NCBI GenBank assembly: GCA_003755025.1
Contig: RJVL01000006.1
Span: forward strand, 62,001 to 126,000
Origin: Diaphorobacter nitroreducens
GTDB taxonomy: Bacteria > Pseudomonadota > Gammaproteobacteria > Burkholderiales > Burkholderiaceae_C
Length of the DNA stretch: 64,000 nt
Reading direction: 5' to 3'
The position numbers were made by a program, and so were the translations under genes. The notes beneath the pieces were generated by a model that saw nothing but the letters and a program-made list of their open reading frames with translations, was not told where the DNA came from and did no database searches. This document shows positions 28,250-37,361 of this stretch, one piece after another (the first letter of the stretch is position 1; every line of letters begins with the position of its first letter).

Positions 28250-29800
28250 TCAGACCGCCGACGCCTGCGCCGCGGCACCGCGCGCGCCCTGCCGCGGCAC
28301 ACCGCGTGCGTCATCGGGGTCCGGCGCGTGGGTGACGATGGAGGTGAGCGCGGGTTGCACCGGCCCCAGCCGGGCCTGGTCGGGCCGCGGGCGCTGCAGG
28401 CCATCGATGCCGGCGAAGGCCTGCTCCAGCCCCAGGCCGATGGACAGCAGGCGATGGTCGTCGCGAAAGCGCCCCACCACCTGCAGGCCGAACGGCATGC
28501 CGGCAGTGTCGCGCCCGCAGGGCACGCTGAGCGCGGGGTGCGTGGTCAGCGTGGTCACATAGGTCAGCGCCAGCCAGCGGTAATAGTTGGCCTGGGGTTC
28601 CCCGTTGATGTGACTCGCGTACAGCGCGGTCCACGGGAAGGGCGAGACCGGCGTGGTGGGTGCCAGGATCACGTCGAAGTTGGCAAACGCCTCCTGGAAG
28701 CGCGCCAGGATGCGCGTCTGCTCGGCCTGTGCCCAGGCGCTGTCCAGCAGCGACATGGCCGCACCCATCTCGTAGTTGGCGCGCGTGTTGGGCCCCAGGC
28801 TGGCGGGGTCGCGCTCGTAGGCCTCGCGCATGCCGGCCACGAAGCTCTCGGCCCGCAGCACGTCGAAGCAGCGGTGCACGTCGCCCAGATCCAGCCGGAC
28901 TTCCTCGCAGGAGCGGAACAGGTGGCGCATGGCGCCGATCTTGGCGCGGAACACCGCGCGGATGCCGTCGTCCACCGCGCAGGCGCCGAAGTCTTCGGTG
29001 TAGCCCACGCGCAGGCCGCCCAGGTCGGCCGGCTCCAGGTGCAGGAAGCTGTGGGGGTCCAGCGGGTAAGTGAGCGGGTCGCCCGCCGACAGGCCGGCCG
29101 ATGCGGCCAGCTGCAGGCAGGCCTCGGCCATCGTGCGGCCCATGGGGCCGACCACGGAGATCGGCGTCCAGCCGAGCAGCTTGCGCGAGCTGGGCACCAC
29201 GCCGGGCGACGGCCGAAAGCCCACCACGCCGCACTTGGCCGCGGGGATGCGCAGCGAGCCACCCGTGTCCGAGCCCGTGCACACCGGCAACATGTCGCAG
29301 GCCAGCGCCGCGGCCGACCCGCCGGACGAGCCGCCCGCGTTCAGGCGCGGATCGAACGGGTTGCCCGTGGCGCCCCAGACCACGTTGCGCGAATTGGCGC
29401 CCGCGCCCATCTCGGGAATATTGGTCTTGCCCGTGACGATGGCGCCGGCCGCGCGCAGGCGCGCCACCAGCACGTTGTCCTGCGCGGGGATGTTCTCGCG
29501 GTAGATGGGCGACCCGTAGGTGGTCAGCAGGCCGGCGGTGGCCTCCAGATCCTTCACGCCCATGGGCAGCCCGTGCAGCAGGCCGAGGGGCTCGCCGGCG
29601 CGCACCGCCCGCTCGGCGGCCTGCGCCTCGGCGCGGGCGCGGTCGTAGCAGGTGGCGGTGACGGCGTTCACATACGGATTCACCGCCTCGATGCGGTCGA
29701 TGCAGGCTTGCAGCAGCTCGACGGGCGAGATTTCGCCCGTGCCGATGCGGTGGCGCAGTTCATTGGCGGACAGTTCCACCAGCGTGGGATCAGCAGTCAT
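28250..29800 (-). CDS. Amidase-signature family hydrolase
   Basis: 516-residue amidase with the Ser-cisSer-Lys triad: Lys in MGVKDLEAT, the Gly/Ser-rich GGSSGGSAAALA and SDTGGSLRIPAA. It probably hydrolyses a small amide (for example N-acyl or amino-acid amide); AtzF and aryl-acylamidase relatives make the substrate uncertain. The ATG at 29800 is where family homology begins; the frame runs back to 29881 without supporting homology. It lies 43 bp after the Bug receptor gene and 21 bp before the FAD oxidase gene, so they are probably one transcript. Confidence 0.9.
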   Translation of the reverse strand: MTADPTLVELSANELRHRIGTGEISPVELLQACIDRIEAVNPYVNAVTATCYDRARAEAQAAERAVRAGEPLGLLHGLPMGVKDLEATAGLLTTYGSPIYRENIPAQDNVLVARLRAAGAIVTGKTNIPEMGAGANSRNVVWGATGNPFDPRLNAGGSSGGSAAALACDMLPVCTGSDTGGSLRIPAAKCGVVGFRPSPGVVPSSRKLLGWTPISVVGPMGRTMAEACLQLAASAGLSAGDPLTYPLDPHSFLHLEPADLGGLRVGYTEDFGACAVDDGIRAVFRAKIGAMRHLFRSCEEVRLDLGDVHRCFDVLRAESFVAGMREAYERDPASLGPNTRANYEMGAAMSLLDSAWAQAEQTRILARFQEAFANFDVILAPTTPVSPFPWTALYASHINGEPQANYYRWLALTYVTTLTTHPALSVPCGRDTAGMPFGLQVVGRFRDDHRLLSIGLGLEQAFAGIDGLQRPRPDQARLGPVQPALTSIVTHAPDPDDARGVPRQGARGAAAQASAV

Positions 29801-29843
29801 GGTCGTGAAGAAGGTCCAGGGGCCATTGTGGATGAGCAGCGCC

Positions 29844-30821
29844 TCAGTCGGCGGTGATGCCCGCGCGCTGTGCAATGGCACGCATCAGCGGCAGCTCCCG
29901 CTCGATCAGGGCAGCCAGCTCGGCCGACGAGGCGAATGCGGGCTCAAACCCCAGCGCGAGCAGGCGCTCGCGCGTGTCGGGGTCGGCCACCACCTCGGCC
30001 AGCGTCTTCTCCAGCCGCGTCTTTACCGCGGCGGGCAGGCCCGCGGGCGCCACCATGGCCAGCCAGGTGTCCATGTTCAGGCCGGGGTAACCGCTCTCGG
30101 CCAGCGAGGGTACCTGGGGCAGCAGGGTCGAGCGCTTCTCGGTGGTGACGGCAATCGCCTTGACCTTGCCCTCCTTGAGCTGGGGCAGCGCGGCCGACAC
30201 CGTGTCCACGGTGAACGGAATCTGCCCGCCGATCAGGTCCACCATGGCCGGCGCGCTGCCTTTGTAGGGCACGTGCTGGATCTTCAGGCCCGCGGCATGA
30301 AAGAACATCTCGCCCGCGAACTGCGAGGTCGTGCCCGCGCCGAAGGAGCCGTAGGAATACTTGTCGGGCGCGGCCTTCACGGCGCTGACGAACTGCTTCA
30401 CATCGTTGACCGGCACGCTCTTGCTGGCCAGCAGGATCAGCCCCGTGCGCCCGGTGATGCCGATGGGATCGAAGCTCTTGACGGGGTCATACGGCAGCCG
30501 GGGCCGCACCGCCGGGTTCACCGTGAAGGTGGTGCCTGAGCTCAGCAGCAGCGTGTAGCCGTCCGGCGCGGCCTTGGCCACGTAGCTCGCGCCGATCACC
30601 GTGCCCGCGCCAGCGCGGTTGTCGATGACCACGCTTTGCCCCAGCTTGTCGCCCAGCTTCTTGCCGATCAAGCGGCCCAGCACGTCGGTGGCGCCGCCCG
30701 CGGGAAACGGAATCACCAGCGTGATGGGCCGGGAGGGAAACGCTTCCTGCGCATGCGCGGGGGCGAAAGCGGCGGCGCCCAGTGCGCAGGCCAGCATGGA
30801 CAACATCGTCTTGCGGTTCAT
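29844..30821 (-). CDS. Bug-family periplasmic solute-binding protein
   Basis: 325-residue Bug-type receptor, the family expanded in Bordetella and Comamonadaceae and linked to tripartite tricarboxylate transporters. Signal peptide 1-24 (cleavage after AHA), then the family start FPSRPITLVIPFPAGGATDV. No membrane components of the transporter are adjacent, as is usual for orphan Bug proteins. The ATG at 30821 is used (an in-frame start nine codons upstream adds no signal character). Its place between dsdA and the amidase suggests that it binds a substrate of this catabolic set. Confidence 0.9.
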   Translation of the reverse strand: MNRKTMLSMLACALGAAAFAPAHAQEAFPSRPITLVIPFPAGGATDVLGRLIGKKLGDKLGQSVVIDNRAGAGTVIGASYVAKAAPDGYTLLLSSGTTFTVNPAVRPRLPYDPVKSFDPIGITGRTGLILLASKSVPVNDVKQFVSAVKAAPDKYSYGSFGAGTTSQFAGEMFFHAAGLKIQHVPYKGSAPAMVDLIGGQIPFTVDTVSAALPQLKEGKVKAIAVTTEKRSTLLPQVPSLAESGYPGLNMDTWLAMVAPAGLPAAVKTRLEKTLAEVVADPDTRERLLALGFEPAFASSAELAALIERELPLMRAIAQRAGITAD

Positions 30822-30890
30822 GGCGTTCTCTCCAGTCAAGCCAGTCAAAAAACAGATCCTTCCGCGGGGCCAGGACTCGGCGAAGGCGCG

Positions 30891-32246
30891 TCAACCCAGG
30901 GCCCGGCCACGTTCCTCGAAGCGCGCGTAGGCCTCGGGCGGCACGTACAGCCCGCCGGTGGTCCACACCAGGTGCGTGGCCTGCGCCAGGTGGGGCCACA
31001 GCCCTTGCGCGTGCAGCCAGGTGCGGCCCGTCTCGGTGCCCGTCAGGAAACCCGGGCCGCTCAGGCCCGCCGCTGCGGACGGCTCGATGCGCTCGCCCGT
31101 GGCATCCAGCACCTGTACCAATTGGCGAAACAGGGTGTCGTCGCACACGGTGAAGCAGCCCGCCAGCAACGGCTCCATCAGCTCGGCCGCGGGCAGGGAC
31201 GCGCGTGGCACGGCCAGGCCGTCGGCTTCCGTCCGGTTGGTGAGGCCCCAGTCGTACACCGAGGGGTGTGCGCCCTGTCCGGCCATCATTTGCACCATGA
31301 AACACGGCGACTGCACGGGCTCCGCGAAGAAGCAGTGCACATGCGCCCCCAGCACCTGCCGCAGGCCGAAGGTGATGCCCGCCGGCGCCCCCCCCACCCC
31401 GCAGGGCAGGTAGACGAACAGGGGGTGCTGCGCGTCCACGGCGATGCCCGCGTCCTGCAACTGCTGGCGCAGGTGCAGCGCCGCGGCGCTGTAACCCAGC
31501 AGCAGCGACAGCGAGCGTTCGTCGTCCACGAAATGGCTGAACGGGTCCTGCGCCGCCTGCGCACGCCCCGCGGCCACAGCGCCCTCGTAGTCACCCGCGT
31601 GCTCCACCACCTGCACGCCGCGCTGGCGCAGGCGTTGTTTCTTCCATTCCTTGGCATCGGCCGACATGTGCACCACGGCGTGAAAACCCAGCGCCGATGC
31701 CGCCACACCGATGCTCAGGCCCAGGTTGCCCGTGGAGCCCACGGCCACGGTGTAGCGCGCAAACACGGCGCGCGCAGCGGGGTTTGCCAGGGCGCGGTAG
31801 TCGTCGGCACCGGACCGCGGCGTCAGCAGGCCGTGCTGCAGTGCCAGGCGCTCGGCCAACTCCAGCACCTCATGGATGCCTCCGCGTGCCTTGATGGACC
31901 CGGCCACAGGCAACCGGTGGTCCGCCTTGATCCACAGCGCGCCCTGGCCCGCGGCCAGCCCCGCCGCGGCATGCAGGCTGGACGCTGGTAACAGGGGCGA
32001 CTCGATCACGCCACCCGTCGCCTGCAATTCGGGGAACACGCTCTCCAGCAGCGGCGCAAAGCGCACGAAGCGCGCCGCTGCCTTCTCCGTATCATCCAGA
32101 CTAATGTGATCACCGGCCACGGCCTGCCGTGCGGCGGGTATGGACTGCCTGTGGGGGTTGAGCCATAGGCAGGGCTCGGCGCGGCGCAGCTGTGCGGCCG
32201 GGGCGTCGTCCTGCAAGCAATCCTGTGGGGAAACAACGGAGGGCAT
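30891..32246 (-). CDS. dsdA: D-serine ammonia-lyase (D-serine dehydratase)
   Basis: PLP enzyme converting D-serine to pyruvate and ammonia. 451 residues, close to E. coli DsdA. The PLP lysine is Lys119 in [23 protein letters not shown] binds the phosphate and [11 protein letters not shown] is the second glycine-rich PLP loop. The ATG at 32246 is preceded by a purine-rich stretch; in-frame upstream codons lack homology. It is divergent from a LysR gene, like dsdA/dsdC in E. coli, and leads the leftward set dsdA - Bug - amidase - oxidase. Confidence 0.93.
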   Translation of the reverse strand: MPSVVSPQDCLQDDAPAAQLRRAEPCLWLNPHRQSIPAARQAVAGDHISLDDTEKAAARFVRFAPLLESVFPELQATGGVIESPLLPASSLHAAAGLAAGQGALWIKADHRLPVAGSIKARGGIHEVLELAERLALQHGLLTPRSGADDYRALANPAARAVFARYTVAVGSTGNLGLSIGVAASALGFHAVVHMSADAKEWKKQRLRQRGVQVVEHAGDYEGAVAAGRAQAAQDPFSHFVDDERSLSLLLGYSAAALHLRQQLQDAGIAVDAQHPLFVYLPCGVGGAPAGITFGLRQVLGAHVHCFFAEPVQSPCFMVQMMAGQGAHPSVYDWGLTNRTEADGLAVPRASLPAAELMEPLLAGCFTVCDDTLFRQLVQVLDATGERIEPSAAAGLSGPGFLTGTETGRTWLHAQGLWPHLAQATHLVWTTGGLYVPPEAYARFEERGRALG

Positions 32247-32307
32247 GGGCTGCGTCGGTGGAAGGTGGGTACAGACGGCATTCTTGGCATGCCCCGGCAC
32301 CGATACA

Positions 32308-32344
32308 ACTCATTTATATTGACGAGTGCATTAGTTTGAATAAT
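32308..32344. promoter_or_regulatory. Candidate LysR binding region between dsdA and its LysR gene
   Basis: The 96-bp gap holds ACTC (32308-32311) inversely repeated by GAGT (32324-32327), and ATTAGTTTGAATAAT (32330-32344), a T-N11-A palindrome with arms ATTA/TAAT, overlapping the start codon of the LysR gene. These have the form of LysR sites, but arms are short; confidence is modest. Confidence 0.4.
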
Positions 32345-33296
32345 GAATTCACGGCTTTTTCCTTCCCTGCTCGCGTGGCTGCGCTGCTTTGAAGCGGCCG
32401 CACGCCACGGCAGCTTCACGCGCGCGGCGGCGGAGTTGTGCATCACCCAGGGCGCAGTGAGCCAGCAGGTCAAGCAACTGGAAACCTGGCTGGGGCGCCC
32501 CCTCTTCGTGCGCACGCCCCGCACCCTCATGCCCACGCCCGAGGGCAAATGGCTGGCCGTGGTGCTGCGTGAGAGCTTCGGCGCCGTCGAGGACGCCCTG
32601 TCGCAGATGCGTGTGACCGGCGATACGCCCGTGGCCACGCTGAGCTGCTCCCCCTCGTTTGCCATGCAGTGGCTCACGCCGCGGCTGGGGGAATTCTTTC
32701 GTGAACACCCAGACGTGGGCCTGCGCGTGTTTGGCGAGTTCCACCGGCTGGACCGCACCCGCATGGTGCGCGACGGGGTCGAGGCGGCAGTTCGCTTCGA
32801 CCTGGGCGGCTACACCGACCTGCGCGCCAGTGTGTTCCTAGATGAGTGGCTAATTCCCGTGGCCAGCCCCGCCTTCCTGGCCGCCCATCCTGACCTGCAG
32901 TCACCCTCGCAATTGCGCGGTGAATGGCTGCTGCACGACAGCAGTGCCTGGGAGGGAGCCGAGCCGTTTGAGGAATGGCAACACTGGTGCGCCTGCACGG
33001 ACACAGCGCCGCCCGCCTGGGGCGCCGGGCAGCAGTTCAACCTGTCGCAATTGGCGCTGAGCGCCGCCCTGGCGGGCCAAGGCATTGCCATCGGGCGCGC
33101 GGCCCTCGTGCTGGAAGACGTACGGCACGGGCGGCTGGTGCCGCTGTTCGGGTGCAGCGTGCGCTCGCGGGCGTCGTACTCTTTCGTCACCACGGCGCAA
33201 CCCAGCCCGCCGATGCTGCTGGTAAAGGAATGGCTGGCGCTGCAGGCGCAGCGCTTTGCTGAGTTGCGCGGGGCTCTGCTGCCGTGTCCCGCTTAA
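32343..33296 (+). CDS. LysR-family regulator, DsdC/GcvA-like
   Basis: 317 residues. N-terminal winged helix (about 8-66) with ARHGSFTRAAAELCITQGAV and VSQQVKQLE, then the two-part effector domain. It resembles the GcvA/DsdC branch and sits divergent to dsdA with 96 bp between, as dsdC does in E. coli; control of the dsdA-led set by D-serine is a reasonable inference. A promoter/operator candidate overlaps its own ATG. Confidence 0.88.
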   Translation: MNSRLFPSLLAWLRCFEAAARHGSFTRAAAELCITQGAVSQQVKQLETWLGRPLFVRTPRTLMPTPEGKWLAVVLRESFGAVEDALSQMRVTGDTPVATLSCSPSFAMQWLTPRLGEFFREHPDVGLRVFGEFHRLDRTRMVRDGVEAAVRFDLGGYTDLRASVFLDEWLIPVASPAFLAAHPDLQSPSQLRGEWLLHDSSAWEGAEPFEEWQHWCACTDTAPPAWGAGQQFNLSQLALSAALAGQGIAIGRAALVLEDVRHGRLVPLFGCSVRSRASYSFVTTAQPSPPMLLVKEWLALQAQRFAELRGALLPCPA

Positions 33297-33310
33297 AAAA
33301 AGAAACTTAT

Positions 33311-33342
33311 AAAGCGCTTTTTAATAAAAAAGCGTATAAAGG
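33311..33342. promoter_or_regulatory. Palindromic operator/promoter of hipBA
   Basis: CGCTTTTT (33315-33322), AATA, AAAAAGCG (33327-33334) is a perfect 8-bp inverted repeat; it is flanked by TTATAAAG and GTATAAAG, which read as -10-like hexamers. The AT-rich block contrasts with GC-rich surroundings and lies 14 bp before the hipB ATG. Antitoxin autoregulation at such a site is known for HipB. Confidence 0.65.
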
Positions 33343-33347
33343 GTGGC

Positions 33348-33650
33348 ATGACGCATTCGTTGATCACCACATTGGCAGAAGTGCGCAAAGCCCGGCGCAT
33401 CACGCAGGCCGACCTGGCCGCACAAGCCGGCCTGTCGCGCATGGCCGTGCAGCGCACCGAGACGGGGGACGTGGACCCGCGCTTTTCCACCCTGGCCGAG
33501 ATGGCCCGCGTGCTCGGCATGGAACTGATTGCCGTGCCGGCCGAACTGGGCCCCGCGCTGCAGGCCTTCATCCAGTCGGGGGGCAAGTTCCTGGGCCAGC
33601 CCTCGGGAGCGGACGCCCCCCCCTCGGTGGTGGAGAGCCTAGGTCGCTGA
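33348..33650 (+). CDS. hipB: HipB-like antitoxin, XRE-family helix-turn-helix
   Basis: 100-residue DNA-binding protein. The HTH domain (about 9-62) reads TLAEVRKARRITQADLAAQ then GLSRMAVQRTETGDVDPRFSTL, the XRE pattern; the C-terminal tail is flexible. The 12-bp spacing to the hipA-like kinase, on the same strand, identifies it as the antitoxin-type partner. A palindrome just upstream is the likely autoregulatory operator. Confidence 0.88.
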   Translation: MTHSLITTLAEVRKARRITQADLAAQAGLSRMAVQRTETGDVDPRFSTLAEMARVLGMELIAVPAELGPALQAFIQSGGKFLGQPSGADAPPSVVESLGR

Positions 33651-33662
33651 GCGAGACGCACG

Positions 33663-34976
33663 ATGAGCACCGCTATCCGCTACCTGCGCCTGTACCTGCA
33701 CCGCCCTGCAGCGCAGGGGGGCGGGCGGCGCGGTATCGGCTACCTGACCCAGTACGGCGACATCCTGCGCGTGTCTTTCGATGAGGACTACATCGCCGAC
33801 CCGCAGCGCCCCACCCTGTCGCTGAGCTACCGCGGCGCGAACGAGGCGGACACGCAGCAGATCCTGCGCTCGGCGCGTGACGCCCGCTTGGTGCGCACCG
33901 ACGGGCGTTGGCCGGCGTACTTCCAGAATCTGCTGCCCGAGGGCCACAACCGCGACCGCCTGGCGCGCGAACGCGGCTGCGCGCCCGACGACGAGTTCGA
34001 GCTGCTGGCCGCCGCCGGCCACGACCTGATGGGCGCGCTGGAGGTCGAACCCGTGCCCGCCCAGGAGGGCGTGCCCGACGTGGTGCGCTACTGGCACACC
34101 ACGCAGGGCCTGGACGTGCTGGAGCCCGGGTTTGTCGAATACCCGGTGGAAGACGCCGCCTCACTGCCCGGTGTGGTCACCAAGTTCAGTGCCGTGCAGG
34201 ACGGGCGCCGCTACCTCGTCAAGCGCCGCGGCGCCGCCGGCAGCGTGATCCTCAAGTTGCCCACCACGGCCCACCCGGACCTGGTGGCCAACGAGTTCAC
34301 CTGCTACCAGCTGGCCGGTAGCCTGGGCCTGCATTGCGCCCAGGCGCGCATCATCACCCGCGCCGAGGCGGAACTGCCCGAGGCCGTGCCGTTCGACGAC
34401 ATCCTGGCTGTGCAACGCTTCGACCATCTGGCCGACGGCACCCGCGTGCACATGGAGGAGTTCAACCAGGCCCTGGGCTACGCGCCGCGCCAGAAGTACG
34501 GCAAGGGCCTGTTGCAGGACTGGGCCACCATGCTGCGCGTGGTCGATCGCCTGAGCGACCAGCCCGTGCAGGACACCCGCGAGTTCCTGGCGCGCATGGT
34601 GGCGTTCATCCTCATGGGCAACACCGACGCGCACCTGAAGAACTGGGCACTGGTCTACCCCGACGGGCAAACGCCGCGCCTGGCGCCGCTGTACGACCCG
34701 GTGTGCGTGGCTGCGTTCTTCGAGGGAGCGACCGAACACCAGTACGCGGTGAATCGCGCCATCGACCGCAGCATGCGCGCGCTGGACTGGGACGCACTGC
34801 AGGCTCTCATCAAGACCGCCGGCCTGTTGCGCATACCGCGCCACCTGGCACTGCTGCGGGACCTGGTACGCCGCGCGCAGGCCGACTGGCCCGCACTGCT
34901 GGCTGACGCCCCCTCCACCCTGCAGCGCGCCGTACAGGCGCGACTGGCGGGTGGCGTCGCACTCACGCACCCATAA
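33663..34976 (+). CDS. hipA: HipA-like serine/threonine kinase toxin
   Basis: 437 residues, close to E. coli HipA (440). N-terminal couple_HipA domain (about 5-110, with QNLLPEGHNRDRLARERG), then the kinase: an ATP-loop region SLPGVVTKF (167-175), the ATP lysine in VILKLP (195-200), the catalytic motif GNTDAHLKNWAL (319-330; Asp322) and the metal-binding LYDPV (343-347; Asp345). E. coli HipA phosphorylates GltX and induces persistence; the target here is unknown. All catalytic residues appear intact. It is paired with hipB upstream. Confidence 0.9.
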   Translation: MSTAIRYLRLYLHRPAAQGGGRRGIGYLTQYGDILRVSFDEDYIADPQRPTLSLSYRGANEADTQQILRSARDARLVRTDGRWPAYFQNLLPEGHNRDRLARERGCAPDDEFELLAAAGHDLMGALEVEPVPAQEGVPDVVRYWHTTQGLDVLEPGFVEYPVEDAASLPGVVTKFSAVQDGRRYLVKRRGAAGSVILKLPTTAHPDLVANEFTCYQLAGSLGLHCAQARIITRAEAELPEAVPFDDILAVQRFDHLADGTRVHMEEFNQALGYAPRQKYGKGLLQDWATMLRVVDRLSDQPVQDTREFLARMVAFILMGNTDAHLKNWALVYPDGQTPRLAPLYDPVCVAAFFEGATEHQYAVNRAIDRSMRALDWDALQALIKTAGLLRIPRHLALLRDLVRRAQADWPALLADAPSTLQRAVQARLAGGVALTHP

Positions 34977-35227
34977 CAGTCGGGCCCGGTACAGCCGGGT
35001 GCGGCACCCACCCCCGTCGGTGAAAAGCCTGTGGGGCCACGCCCCGCACGCGCATGAGCCGGCGCAGCAGCCCGTTGCCCGACAGCCTTTGCCACAGGGT
35101 GCTGACTTGATGTACGTGCAAACCGGTGCCTGCCCCGAGTCTGGCCACCATCGTCAGTCACAGCCATGAGGCGGCGACGACCGCGCCTTCATTGGTCAAG
35201 GGATAAGCCAAGCCCCGCCGCGGTCCC
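34977..35227. other. Gap between convergent hipA and LysR genes
   Basis: 251 bp with no supportable gene. CCCGG-tacag-CCGGG (about 34987-35001) can form a small hairpin without a T-run. Nothing else stands out. Confidence 0.5.
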
Positions 35228-36127
35228 TCAGCGGCTCTGCATCCATCCAGCAGCCTCATCCATCAAATGCCCGCGAAACACTTCGGCAATGGGCGACAGC
35301 CGCTTGCCCTTGGGCCAGACCAGGTGCCACTGCGACTGGATGGGAAAACCCTGCACGTTCAGAATGGCCAGGCCATCGAGGTGCGGACCCAGCGCGTGCC
35401 GCGAAACGATGGAAACGCCCAGTTGCCCTTGCACCGACTCCTTGATGGCCTCGTTGCTGCCCAGCTCCAGTACCGCAGCGGGCGCAAAGCCCAACTGGCG
35501 CAGATGGGCGTCCGTCGCCATTCGTGTGCCTGAGCCTTTCTCGCGCAGGATGAACCGCTCGCTCTGCAACTGCGGCAAGGCCACCCGTTTCTTGGCGGCC
35601 AGCCGGTGCCCCGCGGGAGCGATGACCACCAGCGGGTTGGGCATGAGCACGTGGTCCTCCAGCGGCAGATCGCCCGGCGGCATGGACATCACGTAAAGGT
35701 CGTCCTGGTTGGCACGCAGACGGGTGATGACATGGTCGCGGTTGAGAACTTCCAGCGAAATATCGATCTGCGGGTGCAGCTTGCAAAAGCTGCCCAGCAG
35801 GCGGGGAACGAAGTACTTGGCGGTGCTCACCACCGCCACCTTGAGCCGGCCGCTGGTCAGGCCCTTGGCGCCCAAAATGCCCTGCTCAAACGCATCCCAC
35901 TCGCTGGCGATGGCGCGGGCGGTGCGGGCCAGGGCCTGGCCCGCCTCGGTCAGGTACACGCGGCGCGACACCACCTCGTACAGCGGCACGCCCACCGCTT
36001 GCGCCACCTCGCGCAACTGCATCGAAGCCGTGGGCTGGGTCACGTGCATGAGCTTGGCGGCGGCGCTCACGCTGCCGGTCTCGGCCAGCGCAAGAAACAG
36101 GCGCAGTTGGCGAAAAGTGATATTCAT
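35228..36127 (-). CDS. LysR-family regulator, CbbR-like, next to the SbtA-like gene
   Basis: 299 residues. Winged helix at the N-terminus (FRQLRLFLALAETGSVSAAA, then KLMHVTQPTASMQLREV), then an effector domain of the CbbR/CysB type (PRLLGSFCKLHPQIDISLEV). It is divergent from the bicarbonate-transporter gene across 95 bp with a perfect LysR-type palindrome. Regulation of the transporter by a carbon-related signal is inference from this arrangement. Confidence 0.88.
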   Translation of the reverse strand: MNITFRQLRLFLALAETGSVSAAAKLMHVTQPTASMQLREVAQAVGVPLYEVVSRRVYLTEAGQALARTARAIASEWDAFEQGILGAKGLTSGRLKVAVVSTAKYFVPRLLGSFCKLHPQIDISLEVLNRDHVITRLRANQDDLYVMSMPPGDLPLEDHVLMPNPLVVIAPAGHRLAAKKRVALPQLQSERFILREKGSGTRMATDAHLRQLGFAPAAVLELGSNEAIKESVQGQLGVSIVSRHALGPHLDGLAILNVQGFPIQSQWHLVWPKGKRLSPIAEVFRGHLMDEAAGWMQSR

Positions 36128-36133
36128 AGATTT

Positions 36134-36147
36134 TTATCTATAGATAA
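36134..36147. promoter_or_regulatory. LysR-type operator, perfect palindrome
   Basis: TTATCTATAGATAA is a perfect 14-bp palindrome and fits both T-N11-A and the CbbR pattern TNA-N7/8-TNA. An overlapping inverted repeat ATAGAT-tttt-ATCTAT lies at 36126-36141. The region starts at the ATG of the LysR gene and lies 75 bp before the transporter ATG. Confidence 0.7.
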
Positions 36148-36222
36148 CCGCATTCGAATCGATTTTACTTTGCCCCCTGCCCTCTCTAGCATCGCCTCCC
36201 ATCACCCATGTGGAGTTGAAGA

Positions 36223-37290
36223 ATGCAAAGTTTGCTGGACCCTGCGGTCCTTTTTTTTGCGCTGGGCGCTTTTGCGGGCCTAGTGCGGTCCAACCTGGAG
36301 ATGCCTGCAGCCATCTCGAAGTTCTTGTCGATTTATCTGCTCACGGCGCTGGGCCTGAAGGGCGGCTTTGCGCTGGCGGCCTCGGGCTTCACGACCAGCG
36401 TGGCCAGCAGCCTGGGGCTGGCGGTGCTGCTGGCCGTGGTGGTGCCCCTGGTGGGTTACGCGCTGCTGCGGCGGGTGCTGTCGGGCTTCAACGCGGCGGC
36501 CGTGGCGGCCACGTATGGATCGGTCAGCGCGGTGACATTCGTGACCGCCACGCAGTACCTGGAATCGCAATCCATCTCCTACGGCGGCTACATGGCAGCG
36601 GCCATGGCGCTGATGGAGTCGCCCGCCATCCTCCTGGCCGTGATGCTGGCCAATGCGCTGCGCCAGCGCCAGGCGGTGCCCGCAGCCCATGCTGCGCCCG
36701 TGATGGCCGTTTCTCCTTCAGGCACCGCGGCCCTGGCCGGCCCCGGCGGGCTGGGTGCCGCGGGCCCCACCCCAGCGGGCAAGGGCGGTCCGGCCTTGTC
36801 GGTGGGGAAGATCCTGCGCGAATCGTTCACCGATGGCACCCAACTGCTGTTGCTGGGCGCCATGCTCATCGGCCTTGTCACGGGCGAGGCAGGCAAGGCT
36901 GCCATGCAGCCGTTTTCGGGTGACCTGTTCAAGGGCATGCTCTGCCTGTTCCTGCTGGACATGGGCCTGTCTGCCGCGCGCAATCTGCCCGCCGTGCGCA
37001 AACAGTCGCCCTGGCTGTTGGCCTACGCAGTGTGGGGTCCGCTGGTGCATGCCAGCGTGGCGGTCAGCCTGGCGTGGCTCGCCCAGGTGCCCGCGGGCGA
37101 CGCCGTGCTGCTGATGGTGCTGGCCGCCAGTGCGTCGTATATCGCCGTGCCCGCCGTGGTGCGCTATGCGATACCCGAGGCAGATCCTTCGCTGTACGTC
37201 AGCCTGTCGCTGGGTGTGACGTTTCCGCTCAACATCCTGCTGGGCATCCCGCTGTATACGCAGGTGGTGTTGCAGTTGTGGGGTGGTTAA
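36223..37290 (+). CDS. sbtA: SbtA-like sodium-dependent bicarbonate transporter
   Basis: 355-residue polytopic membrane protein of the SbtA family (formerly DUF897). It shows two halves with repeated hydrophobic helices, the start LLDPAVLFFALGAFAGLVRSN, ALGLKGGFALA near residue 45, GSVSAVTFVTATQYLE in the first half and VLAASASYIAVPAVVRYAIP in the second, which hold the substrate-site loops in SbtA. Cyanobacterial SbtA takes up HCO3- with Na+; in this heterotroph it may support carboxylations or pH balance. It is divergent from a CbbR-like LysR gene. No sbtB (PII-like) gene is adjacent. Confidence 0.85.
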   Translation: MQSLLDPAVLFFALGAFAGLVRSNLEMPAAISKFLSIYLLTALGLKGGFALAASGFTTSVASSLGLAVLLAVVVPLVGYALLRRVLSGFNAAAVAATYGSVSAVTFVTATQYLESQSISYGGYMAAAMALMESPAILLAVMLANALRQRQAVPAAHAAPVMAVSPSGTAALAGPGGLGAAGPTPAGKGGPALSVGKILRESFTDGTQLLLLGAMLIGLVTGEAGKAAMQPFSGDLFKGMLCLFLLDMGLSAARNLPAVRKQSPWLLAYAVWGPLVHASVAVSLAWLAQVPAGDAVLLMVLAASASYIAVPAVVRYAIPEADPSLYVSLSLGVTFPLNILLGIPLYTQVVLQLWGG

Positions 37291-37361
37291 CGGCTTGGGC
37301 ACCAAAGCGCATTGCCCCGGCGGTGGCATCCGCTGCCGGGCATACGCCACCCATCTTGCTA

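Noticed and set aside
27236-29857. 873-codon open frame antisense to the FAD oxidase and amidase
   Set aside because: Spans two genes and their gap; low-complexity composition and no domain.
34987-35001. CCCGG-tacag-CCGGG as the hipA terminator
   Set aside because: Short stem and no T-run.
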